DNA of 15,290 nucleotides, taken from an uncultured Lachnospiraceae bacterium. Its GTDB lineage: Bacteria; Bacillota; Clostridia; Lachnospirales; Lachnospiraceae. The number at the start of each line of letters is the position of its first letter. Position 1 is the first letter of the stretch. The notes beneath the pieces were generated by a model. That model ran no database searches. It was not told the DNA's origin and worked only from the letters and a program-made list of their open reading frames with translations. Both the position numbers and the translations under genes were made by a program. Shown in pieces: positions 1-7,778 of the stretch. The DNA lies in contig CAJUTU010000042.1 in assembly GCA_910589385.1 (NCBI GenBank), forward strand, positions 1 to 15,290, written 5' to 3'.

Positions 1-22
1 ATTTTTAATGCGGGCAATTCTC

Positions 23-44
23 GTATCGTTTTTTCATACGATAC
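23..44. other. small inverted repeat (7-bp arms)
   Basis: GTATCGT at 23-29 and ACGATAC at 38-44 are perfect complements around an 8-base loop that contains a T run. In the leftward direction it lies just after the HicA remnant. It could be a weak hairpin or a protein site, but no clear T tract follows on either strand, so it is not called a terminator. Confidence 0.4.
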
Positions 45-74
45 TTTACACTACCTTTCATAGGATATTACGGA

Positions 75-161
75 CTACTTAAGTCCAGCCTGCTTTAATA
101 TAGCCTGCTCAAGCCCTTTCTTAAGACTTTTATTATGATAAGGAATAGCCAAAGTATAACA
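75..161 (-). pseudogene. C-terminal remnant of a HicA-type (YcfA family) mRNA interferase toxin
   Basis: Read leftward, codons ending at a TAG at 77-75 give a segment containing PYHNKSLKKG and AILKQAGLK. It fits the C-terminal half of the HicA/YcfA fold, whose consensus has a P-x-H-x-x-K-x-L-K-x-G stretch followed by I-L-K-Q-A-G-L. The N-terminal half, with the Gly-Ser-His catalytic strand, is absent: an in-frame stop lies a short way upstream (about position 197) and no start with a ribosome binding site is present. HicA toxins cleave mRNA and are paired with HicB antitoxins. Just beyond the stop, an ATG at about 37-35 opens a ten-codon frame that could be the start of a lost hicB, but this is guesswork. 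The call rests on motif recognition over about 29 codons; the fragment is presumably non-functional. Confidence 0.5.
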
Positions 162-175
162 CGTAATGTTACGTG
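160..175. promoter_or_regulatory. 16-bp perfect palindrome, candidate operator
   Basis: CACGTAA (160-166), two central bases, then TTACGTG (169-175) form a perfect dyad. It lies about 30 bp upstream of the -35 element of the response-regulator promoter, a usual place for an activator or for autoregulation by an OmpR-type dimer. It also overlaps the broken end of the HicA remnant, so it could instead be a leftover of that locus. The regulator is not identified from sequence. Confidence 0.4.
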
Positions 176-204
176 CGTCAACTTTTCTACATCATTATAT
201 TAAC

Positions 205-233
205 TTGATTTCCTCCGCCTGACCGACTATACT
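205..233 (+). promoter_or_regulatory. sigma-A type promoter of the two-component operon
   Basis: TTGATT at 205-210 and TATACT at 228-233 are separated by exactly 17 bases, close to the vegetative consensus. Transcription would start near 240, leaving a 5' UTR of about 75 nt before the ATG at 316. The ribosome binding site AGGAGG at 303-308 has a 7-base spacing. Confidence 0.65.
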
Positions 234-248
234 TAAGAATACTTTTAA

Positions 249-292
249 AATCTGCTTCGCACAGGGCAGGCAATCCATTTGCCGTGCAGATT
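249..292 (+). promoter_or_regulatory. foldable 5' UTR of the response regulator gene
   Basis: AATCTGC at 249-255 pairs with GCAGATT at 286-292. Inside it, GGCAA (269-273) pairs with TTGCC (279-283), and GCAC (259-262) can compete for GTGC (284-287). The structure ends 10 bases before the AGGAGG at 303-308, so it could affect translation initiation or mRNA stability. It matches no riboswitch class I recognise. Confidence 0.4.
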
Positions 293-315
293 GGTTACAG
301 ACAGGAGGCCGGGAA

Positions 316-987
316 ATGATAGAAATCTATTATATGGAAGATGATCAAAATATTGCAATGGCTGTAAGGGAATATCTGAGCCAGAAAGGGTATACCGTTT
401 TCATATTCGGGACGCTGGAAAGCGCAAAGAAAGCATTGGAACACCATATTCCAAATATTGCTCTGATCGACTGGAATATGCCGGACGGCGAGGGAGATGG
501 CTTTTGCAGATGGATACGCTCAAAATGGAAAGAACTGCCGATCATTTTTCTGACTGTCCGGGATGATACCCGTGATATGATTTCCGGCTTTGAGGACGGA
601 GCGGATGATTATGTGACAAAACCTTTTGAATTAGAGGTCCTGTATTCCCGCATCCACGCATTGCTGCGCCGAGCAGGAAATGTGCAGAGCCAGTATCTTT
701 CCTGTGCTTCTGTCTCCATTGACAAAAACAGGATGGCAGTATTTTGCGGCGAAGAAGAAATCACTGCCAGCCAGTCAGAATATCAGCTCTTACTGCTATT
801 GATGGAAAATAAGGGAAAAACCGTCACAAGAGAACGGCTGCTGGCTCAAATCTGGGACGCCAATGGGAATTATGTCAATGATAATACATTAACCGTGACC
901 ATGAAAAGGCTGAGAGAAAAACTCCATCACCCGTCCTGCTTAAAGACGGTCCGGAGCTTTGGCTATCGTATGGAGGATGAGATATGA
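316..987 (+). CDS. OmpR/PhoB-family response regulator
   Basis: This 223-residue protein is full length for the family. The receiver domain (about 1-120) shows the acidic pair E8/D9/D10, the phospho-acceptor Asp52 in the ALIDWNMP strand, the switch Thr80 in IIFLT, and Lys102 in YVTKPF. The C-terminal part (about 125-221) is a winged helix with the typical SEYQLLLLLMENKGKTVTR recognition region and an RSFGYRM hairpin. It is expected to bind promoter DNA as a phosphorylated dimer. The start is supported by AGGAGG seven bases upstream. Its stop overlaps the start of the histidine kinase gene by four bases (ATGA), so the pair is translationally coupled. Next to an FtsX-type ABC exporter, it most likely controls that exporter, as VanR/BceR-like regulators do. 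The inducing signal cannot be read from the sequence. Confidence 0.93.
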   Translation: MIEIYYMEDDQNIAMAVREYLSQKGYTVFIFGTLESAKKALEHHIPNIALIDWNMPDGEGDGFCRWIRSKWKELPIIFLTVRDDTRDMISGFEDGADDYVTKPFELEVLYSRIHALLRRAGNVQSQYLSCASVSIDKNRMAVFCGEEEITASQSEYQLLLLLMENKGKTVTRERLLAQIWDANGNYVNDNTLTVTMKRLREKLHHPSCLKTVRSFGYRMEDEI

Positions 988-2267
988 GCAAAAGAGTAAA
1001 TATAAAAATAACAGTCCTGTTTGTATTGTCGGTCAGTTTGATCGCTGCCGCGGCGGCTGCATTCTTTCTTACCTTCTACTATCGTCATGTATGCTTTCAG
1101 ATATTGGGTGGATTTTGTGAAGGGATTCTTCAAAAAAACCCGGATTCCAGGCAAACTGTTTTGGAATTATTGAAGACACAGGTTTTCGATACAGCCCCCC
1201 GTGAAGGATCCCCATATCTCCTCTGGGACACGCGTGCCATTGAGCAGTCACAGGGAAGTCAAAATCTATTATCGGCCTTTGGTTACGATCCGTCAAATTT
1301 GGGGATTGGGGGCACGGCGGTCGTCTGGGCCGCCGTTTTCGGATTTTTGGCAGGCGGCATCCTGTTCCTCTTCTCTTTCTGGTATTTGCATAAGAGGTCA
1401 GCCGCCCGAATTCAAACACTGACGGGGTATTTAGAAAAAATAAATACAGGCGGCCAGGGATTGCTCTGGGAACCGTGCGAAGATGCCTTTTCCAGGCTGC
1501 AGGATGAAATCTATAAAACGGTAACGACACTTTACCAGACAAGGGACGCGGCGCTTACGGCACGAAACAATTTTGCGGAAAACCTCTCCAATATTGCACA
1601 TCAGCTTAAAACGCCGATCACGGCTATTTCTTTAACCGTCCAGATGGCAGAAGAACATCTGAGAGATACCCGGGCCACAGCAGCCGCCAAAGGTACATGT
1701 AAATCTGTCCCCCTGGCTCATTGCTTCGAGGAAATCAAGCAGCAGATAAACAGGCTCATGCATTTGGAAGAAGCACTCTTGTTATTATCCCGTATTGATG
1801 CCGGAACACTTGCGCTTGACAGGAAACCGACAGATGTTTTTACCATCCTTTCGCTGGCATCTGACAATTTATATGAATTATTTATACAAAAGGGGATTTT
1901 GACCGAAATTCCGGAAATGGGCGAGATGGATATCCACGTAGATTTAGATTGGACGATGGAGGCCGTTATGAATTTGATGAAAAATTGTATGGAGGCGGCA
2001 GATATAGGCACTACAGTTCATTGCTCCTATGAAAAAAATCCGCTCTATGTGCAAATACGGATTTGGGACGAAGGGGAGGGATTTCAAAAAGAGGACCTGC
2101 CGCATCTGTTCGAGCGGTTTTATCGGGGGAAACAAGCAAAAGATACCGGGATCGGAATCGGTCTTTCGCTTTCAAAAGCAATCATAGAGATGCAAAACGG
2201 GATCCTCCGTGCGTTCAATCTTCCGAATGGCGGCGCTTGTTTTGAAATCCGTTTCTACAGTCACTGA
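984..2267 (+). CDS. membrane sensor histidine kinase
   Basis: This is a 427-residue kinase. TM1 is about residues 9-33, followed by a short extracellular loop of about 75 residues (35-110), then TM2 at about 111-134 and a linker of HAMP size. The dimerisation domain carries phospho-acceptor His206 in IAHQLKTP. The ATPase domain has an N box around Asn334 (NLMKNCMEA), a G1 box DEGEGF (362-367), an F box LFERFYRG, and a G2 box GIGIGLSLSKAI. All catalytic boxes are intact. The extracellular loop is longer than the nearly absent loop of BceS-type kinases but too small for a classic PAS or Cache sensor, so it may sense a ligand directly or through the partner ABC transporter. The ATGA overlap with the upstream regulator marks the cognate pair. 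It may also be described as VanS/PhoR-like. Confidence 0.93.
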   Translation: MSKRVNIKITVLFVLSVSLIAAAAAAFFLTFYYRHVCFQILGGFCEGILQKNPDSRQTVLELLKTQVFDTAPREGSPYLLWDTRAIEQSQGSQNLLSAFGYDPSNLGIGGTAVVWAAVFGFLAGGILFLFSFWYLHKRSAARIQTLTGYLEKINTGGQGLLWEPCEDAFSRLQDEIYKTVTTLYQTRDAALTARNNFAENLSNIAHQLKTPITAISLTVQMAEEHLRDTRATAAAKGTCKSVPLAHCFEEIKQQINRLMHLEEALLLLSRIDAGTLALDRKPTDVFTILSLASDNLYELFIQKGILTEIPEMGEMDIHVDLDWTMEAVMNLMKNCMEAADIGTTVHCSYEKNPLYVQIRIWDEGEGFQKEDLPHLFERFYRGKQAKDTGIGIGLSLSKAIIEMQNGILRAFNLPNGGACFEIRFYSH

Positions 2268-2282
2268 GATGTCACTTTTCTC

Positions 2283-2291
2283 TGTTATAAT
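2283..2291 (+). promoter_or_regulatory. extended -10 promoter before the ABC transporter genes
   Basis: TGT directly followed by TATAAT (2286-2291) makes an extended -10 element. No good -35 lies 17-18 bases upstream, which is typical of promoters that need an activator. It sits in the 58-bp gap between the kinase and the ABC ATPase genes, so the exporter could be induced separately from the two-component system. AGGAGG at 2310-2315 serves the ATG at 2326, with a 10-base spacing. Confidence 0.5.
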
Positions 2292-2325
2292 ACTGGTATA
2301 CTGACAAACAGGAGGATCGGAAAGC

Positions 2326-3048
2326 ATGGAAGTACTGAGGTGTAACGGTATTGAAAAAGTATTTGGAAAAGGCGCAAATCAGGTTACTGCTTTAAACGGA
2401 ATCAATCTCTCCATTGAAAAAGGGGAATTTGTCGCGATCGTCGGAGCGTCCGGCTCTGGAAAATCAACGCTTCTGCATATTCTGGGCAGTGTGGACAAGC
2501 CGACAAAAGGCACTGTAACGGTGGACGGCGTTGACATTAGCGGACTGAGCGCTGCGGATGCCGCCATTTTCAGAAGGAGAAAGGTGGGGTTGGTCTATCA
2601 GTTCTACAATCTGATCCCAACTCTGACCGTAGAGAAAAACATCCTGATGCCTATGCTTCTTGACAAGAGGAAACCAGATACAGGATATTTTAAAACGATC
2701 ATAAACACATTAGGAATCGCGGATAAAATGGAGAGCCTGCCCAGCCAGTTGTCCGGAGGACAGCAGCAACGAGCTGCGATTGCAAGGTCTTTGATCTACC
2801 GCCCCGCGATTCTTCTCGCCGATGAACCGACAGGAAATCTTGACCAGAAAAACTCAAAGGAGATTCTGGATCTGTTGAAACTCTCAAACCGTAACTTGCA
2901 GCAGACGATCCTTCTGATTACGCACGATGAGAAAATTGCATTAGAAGCTGACCGGATTGTGACCATCGAAGACGGAAAAATTCTCAGGGATGATTTCACA
3001 GATACTGCGAAACAGCATAGAAGTATCCCTGTGGAAACACGGAGGTGA
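2326..3048 (+). CDS. ABC transporter ATP-binding protein (LolD/MacB/BceA type)
   Basis: This 240-residue nucleotide-binding subunit is full length. Walker A GASGSGKST is at 40-48, the Q-loop Gln at 92 (LVYQFYNL), the signature LSGGQQQR from 142, Walker B ILLADEP with Asp166/Glu167, the D-loop GNLD, and the H-loop His200 in LLITH. The family partners with FtsX-type permeases and powers mechanotransmission or removal of membrane-active peptides rather than ordinary transport. The gene has its own ribosome binding site and probable promoter. Its end runs into the permease gene: the GGAGG at 3041-3045, in its last codons, is the permease ribosome binding site. Specificity is set by the permease and is not predictable here. 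Confidence 0.93.
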   Translation: MEVLRCNGIEKVFGKGANQVTALNGINLSIEKGEFVAIVGASGSGKSTLLHILGSVDKPTKGTVTVDGVDISGLSAADAAIFRRRKVGLVYQFYNLIPTLTVEKNILMPMLLDKRKPDTGYFKTIINTLGIADKMESLPSQLSGGQQQRAAIARSLIYRPAILLADEPTGNLDQKNSKEILDLLKLSNRNLQQTILLITHDEKIALEADRIVTIEDGKILRDDFTDTAKQHRSIPVETRR

Positions 3049-3053
3049 GCGGT

Positions 3054-5243
3054 ATGTGGGAGAATTACTCTAAGAGCTATCTAAAAAATAACCGTGCATC
3101 CAGCATATCCATCATGGCGGCAGCCCTGGCTGCCACGATGTTTTTGTCTTTGCTATGCAGCATAGCTTATAATTTCTGGATCTATGAGGTTGAACAGATC
3201 ACTTTAGAGGAAGGCGGCTGGCAGGGACGTATTGTTTGTGACAGATTCGATGCGGATGATCTGTCTATAGTCTGCCAATTTGCCAATGTAGAAAAAGCGG
3301 TGGTCAATGAAGAACTGTCTGGGTGCGGTGAAACTGTGATCGATATTTATTTTCAGAATGCCAGAACGATCTATCGTGATATGCCGCTGATCTCAGCACA
3401 GCTTGGGCTGGAAGAAGATTCCATTGAATACCATTCGCTGCTTTTATCCCGGTATTTTATACATGACCCAGAGGATACCGCTCCGCCGATGCTTTTGTCA
3501 ATGTATCTGGCAATACTGATCATCGTGGCAGTGTCGTTAATTTTAATCATCCGCAGCTCCTTTGAATTATCAATGAATGCCAGGATCCATCAATTTGGTA
3601 TTTTTTCAAGTATCGGGGCTACGCCAGGACAGATCAGGATCTGCCTGCTGCAGGAAGCAGTAGTCTTAAGCATCCTGCCGATGATACCTGGCACTTTGCT
3701 GGGAATTTTCATAAGCTATGGAGCCATAGAAGCGATCAATTATTTTGCCGCGGATGTATCCGGACGCCACGAAGCGGCCTTTCAGTATCATCCGTCCATA
3801 TTTGCATTTACGGTTTTGATCTCCTTCTTAACAGTCATTTTTTCTGCATGGATACCAGCAAGAAAACTGAGCAGGATGACACCCCTTGAAGCAATCAGGA
3901 ATACCAATGATCCATTGCTAAGAAAAAAGAAACATTCTCCGATCTTGTCTTTTCTTTTTGGCATGAAAGGAGAACTTGCAGGAAACGCATTGAAAGCGCA
4001 AAAAAAATCTCTGAGGATATCTACATTCTCGCTGCTGCTGTCTTTTTTGGGATTTTCAATCATGCTTGTGTTTACTACTCTTGCTGATATCAGTACCAGA
4101 TATACTTATTTTGAACGGTATCAGGACGCGTGGGATATCATGGTAACCTTAAAAGATACAGAAATATCCGATTTCAGCTTAACAGAAGAACTGCAGGATA
4201 TTTCCGGCATACAGGACGCCACAGTATACCAAAAAGCAGAAGCAGAGATATTTCTGCCTGAAGAATTACAGAGCAATGAACTAACTGCCCTTGGCGGGCT
4301 TGAGACAATTGCGGGAACTCCAAAGACGGAAGGAGGGTTTCAAGTATCTGCCCCGGTCATCATATTGGATGATACAAGCTTTTTAGCCTTCTGTTCACAG
4401 ATCAACATTTCCCCAAGCCTTGATGGGGCAGTCGTATTAAACCAGATCTGGGACAGCGTAAACAGTAATTTCCGCTACAAAGACTATATTCCTTTTGTAA
4501 CGGATGACCACCGGACAACCATGCTTTATCAGAATGGCCAAAGCGTGGAAATCCCTGTTTTATCCTATACACAGACACCCCCTATACTGAGGGAAGAGTA
4601 CAAAAATTATGCTCTTGTACATTTTATTCCGCTTACATTGTGGAAGGAAAAATTAAGGCACACAGGGGACGCTGAAGCCGACAGTTATATCCGCATTTTT
4701 TCAAGCGGAAATGCCAGCCTTACAGATTTAAACAGCTTAGAAAAAGAAATCCGGCAGCTTGTTTCACAGCAATATGAAATCCAAAGTGAAAACCGCGTGC
4801 AGGAAAGGCTTTCAAATGACAGCTTAATATATGGAATGAAAGTAATCTTTGGAGCTTTCTGTGTATTGCTTGCCCTGATTGGGATCGCAAATGTATTTTC
4901 CAATACATTAGGATTCCTCCGTCAGAGAAAGCGGGAATTTGCAAGGTACATGTCAATTGGATTCACTCCACGGGAAATGTGGAAAATGTTTTGCATCGAG
5001 GGGTTTGTGATCGCAGGGAAACCTCTTTTCCTTACCTTGCCCCTTACTGTACTTTTTGTGCAGTTTGCCGTAACTGCAAGCTATTTAGATCCAATGGTGT
5101 TCTGGTCGGAAGCCCCGGTCCTGCCTATTCTGATCTTTGCGGCTGCTATTGTACTGTTTGTCGCACTTGCCTACTACATTGGAGGAAAGCGTCTTTTACA
5201 GTGTGACTTGAATGAGACATTGAAAAACGATGTGTCGGTTTAG
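3054..5243 (+). CDS. FtsX-family ABC transporter permease, 8 TM with two extracellular domains
   Basis: The ATG at 3054 is preferred because GGAGG (3041-3045) lies eight bases before it. An in-frame GTG at 3045 sits on that site and would add three residues. The 729-residue protein has TM1 at about 15-42, an extracellular domain of about 105 residues, and TM2-4 at about 150-168, 203-222 and 248-268 with PARKLSRMTPLEAIR after TM4 (FtsX-like). TM5 is at about 326-347, followed by a second extracellular domain of about 235 residues, and TM6-8 are near 591-619, 651-675 and 687-712. This is a duplicated FtsX layout of MacB/LolE-like half-units, rather than the ten-helix BceB layout with a single ectodomain. 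It should form the membrane part of the complex with the upstream ATPase. The nearby two-component system suggests a role in envelope stress or antimicrobial peptide resistance. No clear intrinsic terminator follows the stop. Confidence 0.88.
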   Translation: MWENYSKSYLKNNRASSISIMAAALAATMFLSLLCSIAYNFWIYEVEQITLEEGGWQGRIVCDRFDADDLSIVCQFANVEKAVVNEELSGCGETVIDIYFQNARTIYRDMPLISAQLGLEEDSIEYHSLLLSRYFIHDPEDTAPPMLLSMYLAILIIVAVSLILIIRSSFELSMNARIHQFGIFSSIGATPGQIRICLLQEAVVLSILPMIPGTLLGIFISYGAIEAINYFAADVSGRHEAAFQYHPSIFAFTVLISFLTVIFSAWIPARKLSRMTPLEAIRNTNDPLLRKKKHSPILSFLFGMKGELAGNALKAQKKSLRISTFSLLLSFLGFSIMLVFTTLADISTRYTYFERYQDAWDIMVTLKDTEISDFSLTEELQDISGIQDATVYQKAEAEIFLPEELQSNELTALGGLETIAGTPKTEGGFQVSAPVIILDDTSFLAFCSQINISPSLDGAVVLNQIWDSVNSNFRYKDYIPFVTDDHRTTMLYQNGQSVEIPVLSYTQTPPILREEYKNYALVHFIPLTLWKEKLRHTGDAEADSYIRIFSSGNASLTDLNSLEKEIRQLVSQQYEIQSENRVQERLSNDSLIYGMKVIFGAFCVLLALIGIANVFSNTLGFLRQRKREFARYMSIGFTPREMWKMFCIEGFVIAGKPLFLTLPLTVLFVQFAVTASYLDPMVFWSEAPVLPILIFAAAIVLFVALAYYIGGKRLLQCDLNETLKNDVSV

Positions 5244-5320
5244 CAATAAACGATGAGCTACGCAGGCAATCCGGTTCTCCACACTGATGATATGAGCAGC
5301 GAAATCCCGACCCCACTCAT

Positions 5321-6065
5321 TTACAGAAAAGAGGAAAATCCAATGCAGAGGATTTCCCAAAGTATTTTTCTGTCTGGTATAAAATGTTTCGGCCGGATGT
5401 GAAGCACACTTTTCCCGGACAGGAAAAAATAATACCAGCTCATCAACATAGAGATACTTTGTGCAAGTACAGTCCCAGCCGCCGCGCCAATCACTCCAAA
5501 GTGTAAGACGAAAATGAATACCACATCCAGCCCGATATTTGCCAGCATCGGAATGACCCACAGGAGCATAGCGTATCTGCTGTCTCCTTCCGCCCGGATC
5601 AGGCTGGAAAATCCGGTACTGGTAACTGCCCCGATCAGGATGATCCTTGTATAATCTTTCGCATATGGGAGTAACGTCTGCGTAATCCCCATTCCCCCGC
5701 AGAAGGGGTTCTAAAAACAAAAGCCCGGCCGCCGTCACCAAAAGGGCGGCCAGATAAAACAGGCCGAATGTATTTGCCGCGGCACGCTCCGCCCTGCCCT
5801 GATCCTTTTGGCCTAATGCACGGGATATGACAGATACCGCGCCATTTCCCAATGTAGAAGAGAACGCTGATAAAAACAGGAACAGCGGAAATGAAACCGA
5901 CACTCCTCCCACTGCGGCCGTACCTGCGCCCTGTGAAATAAATATTGTATCGGATACATGATACAGATTGTATGCCATGATCCCAAATATCGAAGGAACC
6001 GACATCTTCCACAATGCATGCCTGACCGGAGCTTCTCCTAGCAAAACCCGGGGTTCCTCCCTCAT
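5321..6065 (-). pseudogene. truncated, frameshifted MATE-family multidrug efflux pump
   Basis: From ATG 6065 the frame gives a clear MATE N-terminus: PSIFGIMAYNLYHVSDTIFI, then GTAAVGGVSVSFPLF and NGAVSVISRALGQKD, spanning about three helices. At a run of five C (plus strand 5694-5698) the frame breaks; one base fewer restores it. It then continues as MGITQTLLPYAKDY, TGFSSLIRAEGDSRYAM, further helices and FSSFL, to a TAA at 5323-5321. MATE pumps are about 450 residues with 12 helices; only about 250 are present, so the second six-helix half is missing. The start overlaps the phosphotransferase stop by ATGA (6065-6062), showing the two were one operon. The protein would have exported cationic drugs using a Na+ or H+ gradient; it is almost certainly inactive now. 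Confidence 0.8.
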
Positions 6066-7019
6066 GATCCAAGCTCCCTTAGACATTTTCGCAGTTCTCT
6101 TTTTGCCCAGGCCCCCTGCAGTTTCCCATAGAGCCATCCATACCGGAAGGTCTCGGCGGCCATGATCGTCATGATATACATCCGGTACAACTGATATTTC
6201 TTTGGCACCTCCTCCACGCATGAGCCTGTTTCCTTATTGGCATTCACATAGGCGTTCAAAAATACCAGTTCCTTTTTCATATCATCTTTGAAGATAAATG
6301 CCGCCGGAAATCCGCAGCCGGATCTCCCCAGAACGCTCTTTCAAAGTCCAGAATCCCTTCAATCCGATATTTCCCACCTGTCTTTTTTACGAAAATATTT
6401 CCCTCATGGCAGTCATACTCCACCAATGCCGGAGACTTTAACATTTCCAGAAGTTTTTCATGACGTTTTAAGGCATTCCGGATCCTGTCATACGGCAGGC
6501 GCACCTGATGTTCCTTTCCGTCTTGCAGGACCATTTCAAACATTTGGAAAAACGCTTCTTTCCATGTTCCGTATTGGTATTTTGGGTCTTCCGTAAAATA
6601 TCCGTAATAGGAGCCCTTGATCTGATGAAGCTGCGCCAGATATCCTGCCAGCTCCACTTTGATCTGGTCAAGATTTGATTTTTCCATCTTCTTTGACACC
6701 TGTGACAACAGAGCGCCCTCCATTGCTGTCATAAAGAAATAATTACTTTTTATGTGTTGTTTGCTGAAATCACTGGCCAGGATTTCCGGTACTGGTACAT
6801 TCGTCTGTTCCCGGATCATCCGATAGCATTCCACCTCTGTTAGCATGACGTCCTGTTCATAGGTCAAAAGCTTTGTCCCTGGGACTACGCCGACCTTCAG
6901 CACGATCCAGTCCTGTTCTGGCTGCCTCAACTTTACTCTATCATATCCATATTCATAATGCAGTTTCCCAAACGGACATCTTTTTCTACTGGCAGGACAT
7001 ATTTTACGATCCACGGCAT
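6062..7019 (-). pseudogene. frameshifted phosphotransferase of the aminoglycoside (APH)/choline kinase fold
   Basis: Three reading frames join into one protein of about 315 residues, normal for the family. The middle frame holds the core: IVLKVG with the ATP-binding Lys, LAGYLAQLHQIKG, the catalytic-loop equivalent LVEYDCHEGNIFV (Asp codon at 6414-6412), and the metal-binding ILDFERAFWGDP. It would need one extra base in the AAA run at 6308-6310 to continue as DFPAAFIFKDDMKKELVFL to the stop at 6062. Its N-terminus is best read from ATG 7019 (AGAAGG upstream) as MPWIVKYVLPVEKDVRLG, switching frame at the TTT run 6964-6966. A GTG at 7014 is the alternative start in the core frame. The motif reads E-Y-D where HGD/HxD is usual. 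It sits between an AraC regulator and a MATE pump, so a drug-modifying or drug-responsive role is likely, but the substrate is unknown. Confidence 0.75.
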
Positions 7020-7020
7020 T

Positions 7021-7638
7021 TCAGCAGTACCTTCTGTTCCTCTTTCTATATTCGTTCGGCGTCATATGGAATACCGTCCGGAATCTTTTATAAATCCCGG
7101 AGATACTCTGATACCCTGTCCGCTCTGCAATCTGTTCCACCGTCAAATCCGTTTCACGAAGTAAGACCGCCGCTTCCTCCAACCGGACCCTCTGCAGGAT
7201 ATCAGAAAATGTCCCTCCTGTTTTTCCTGGATCCTGCGGCTTAAATGCCGTGTACTGTATCCCATAAGCCCTGCCAGTTCCTGAAGGGATGCCGAACGCA
7301 GATCCTGCCGGATATAAGATGTGATCTTCTGCAGCAGGTCCGGTTTTGTCTCTTCCAGCCCGTGACGTGCCAGATATATCAGCAATAAGCTCATCAGATC
7401 CTGGAGCACGATGTCTCCAATGCTGCCTGTTATATTCCAAAAACTGCTCCCACTGTTTCTCCTGATCAATATCTGCATACTTCTGAAGCCTTTCGATGAC
7501 AGTTTCTGAATTTGAAAATTCGCGGATAATCTCTGTTTTCACTTCTCTGACAAGACGGTTCCAATCTTCCTGTTCCTGCCGGGCAAAAAGTTCATTCAGT
7601 CTGTTTGGGTAGAGTATTTGACTATTTTCCATATGCAT
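7021..7638 (-). pseudogene. AraC-family transcriptional regulator broken by two compensating frameshifts
   Basis: The first frame runs to WEQFL, then +1 at the run of five A (plus strand 7439-7443) moves it to a second frame: ITGSIGDIVLQDLMSLLLIY, LQKITSYIRQDLRSASLQEL and LAGLMGYSTRHLSRRIQEKQ. At CCC 7213-7215, -1 returns it to the first frame: TFSDILQRVRLEEAAVLLRE, LTVEQIAERTGYQSISGIYK and TPNEYRKRN. Joined, this is a complete AraC DNA-binding domain with two helix-turn-helix units (ARTGY-like and FHMTPNEYRK signatures). The N-terminal cupin sensor domain common in the family (total near 290 residues) is short or missing. ATG 7638 is chosen because AAAAGG lies nine bases upstream; ATG 7659 is in frame but lacks a ribosome binding site. 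It probably activated the phosphotransferase-MATE genes directly downstream. Confidence 0.8.
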
Positions 7639-7778
7639 GGCAGTTAACCTTTTCATCATTGAATTTGAGAATCAACGCAGTCTCATTACGGTTTCAATCT
7701 TAGCATAAAGCCGTTTGATTGACTAGGCGGAGCGTTCCATGCGGCAATAGATTTTTTTGAATTTCAACTCCAAAATGC

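Noticed and set aside
78..237. Three CTTAAG hexamers at 78-83, 120-125 and 232-237 and a direct repeat AGCCTGCT at 87-94 and 102-109
   Set aside because: The region is AT-rich and partly the HicA remnant, where Leu-Lys codons (CTT AAG) recur, which explains two of the hexamers and the QA-type direct repeat. No further structure supports a site array.
1069..1542. 157-codon minus-strand open frame inside the histidine kinase gene
   Set aside because: Antisense to a clearly conserved kinase, Arg/Pro-rich, no start signals and no recognisable domain.
5196..5320. Continuation of the first MATE reading frame into the end of the ABC permease gene
   Set aside because: After the frameshift at 5694-5698 this frame no longer resembles MATE; it stays open by chance and overlaps the intact convergent permease.
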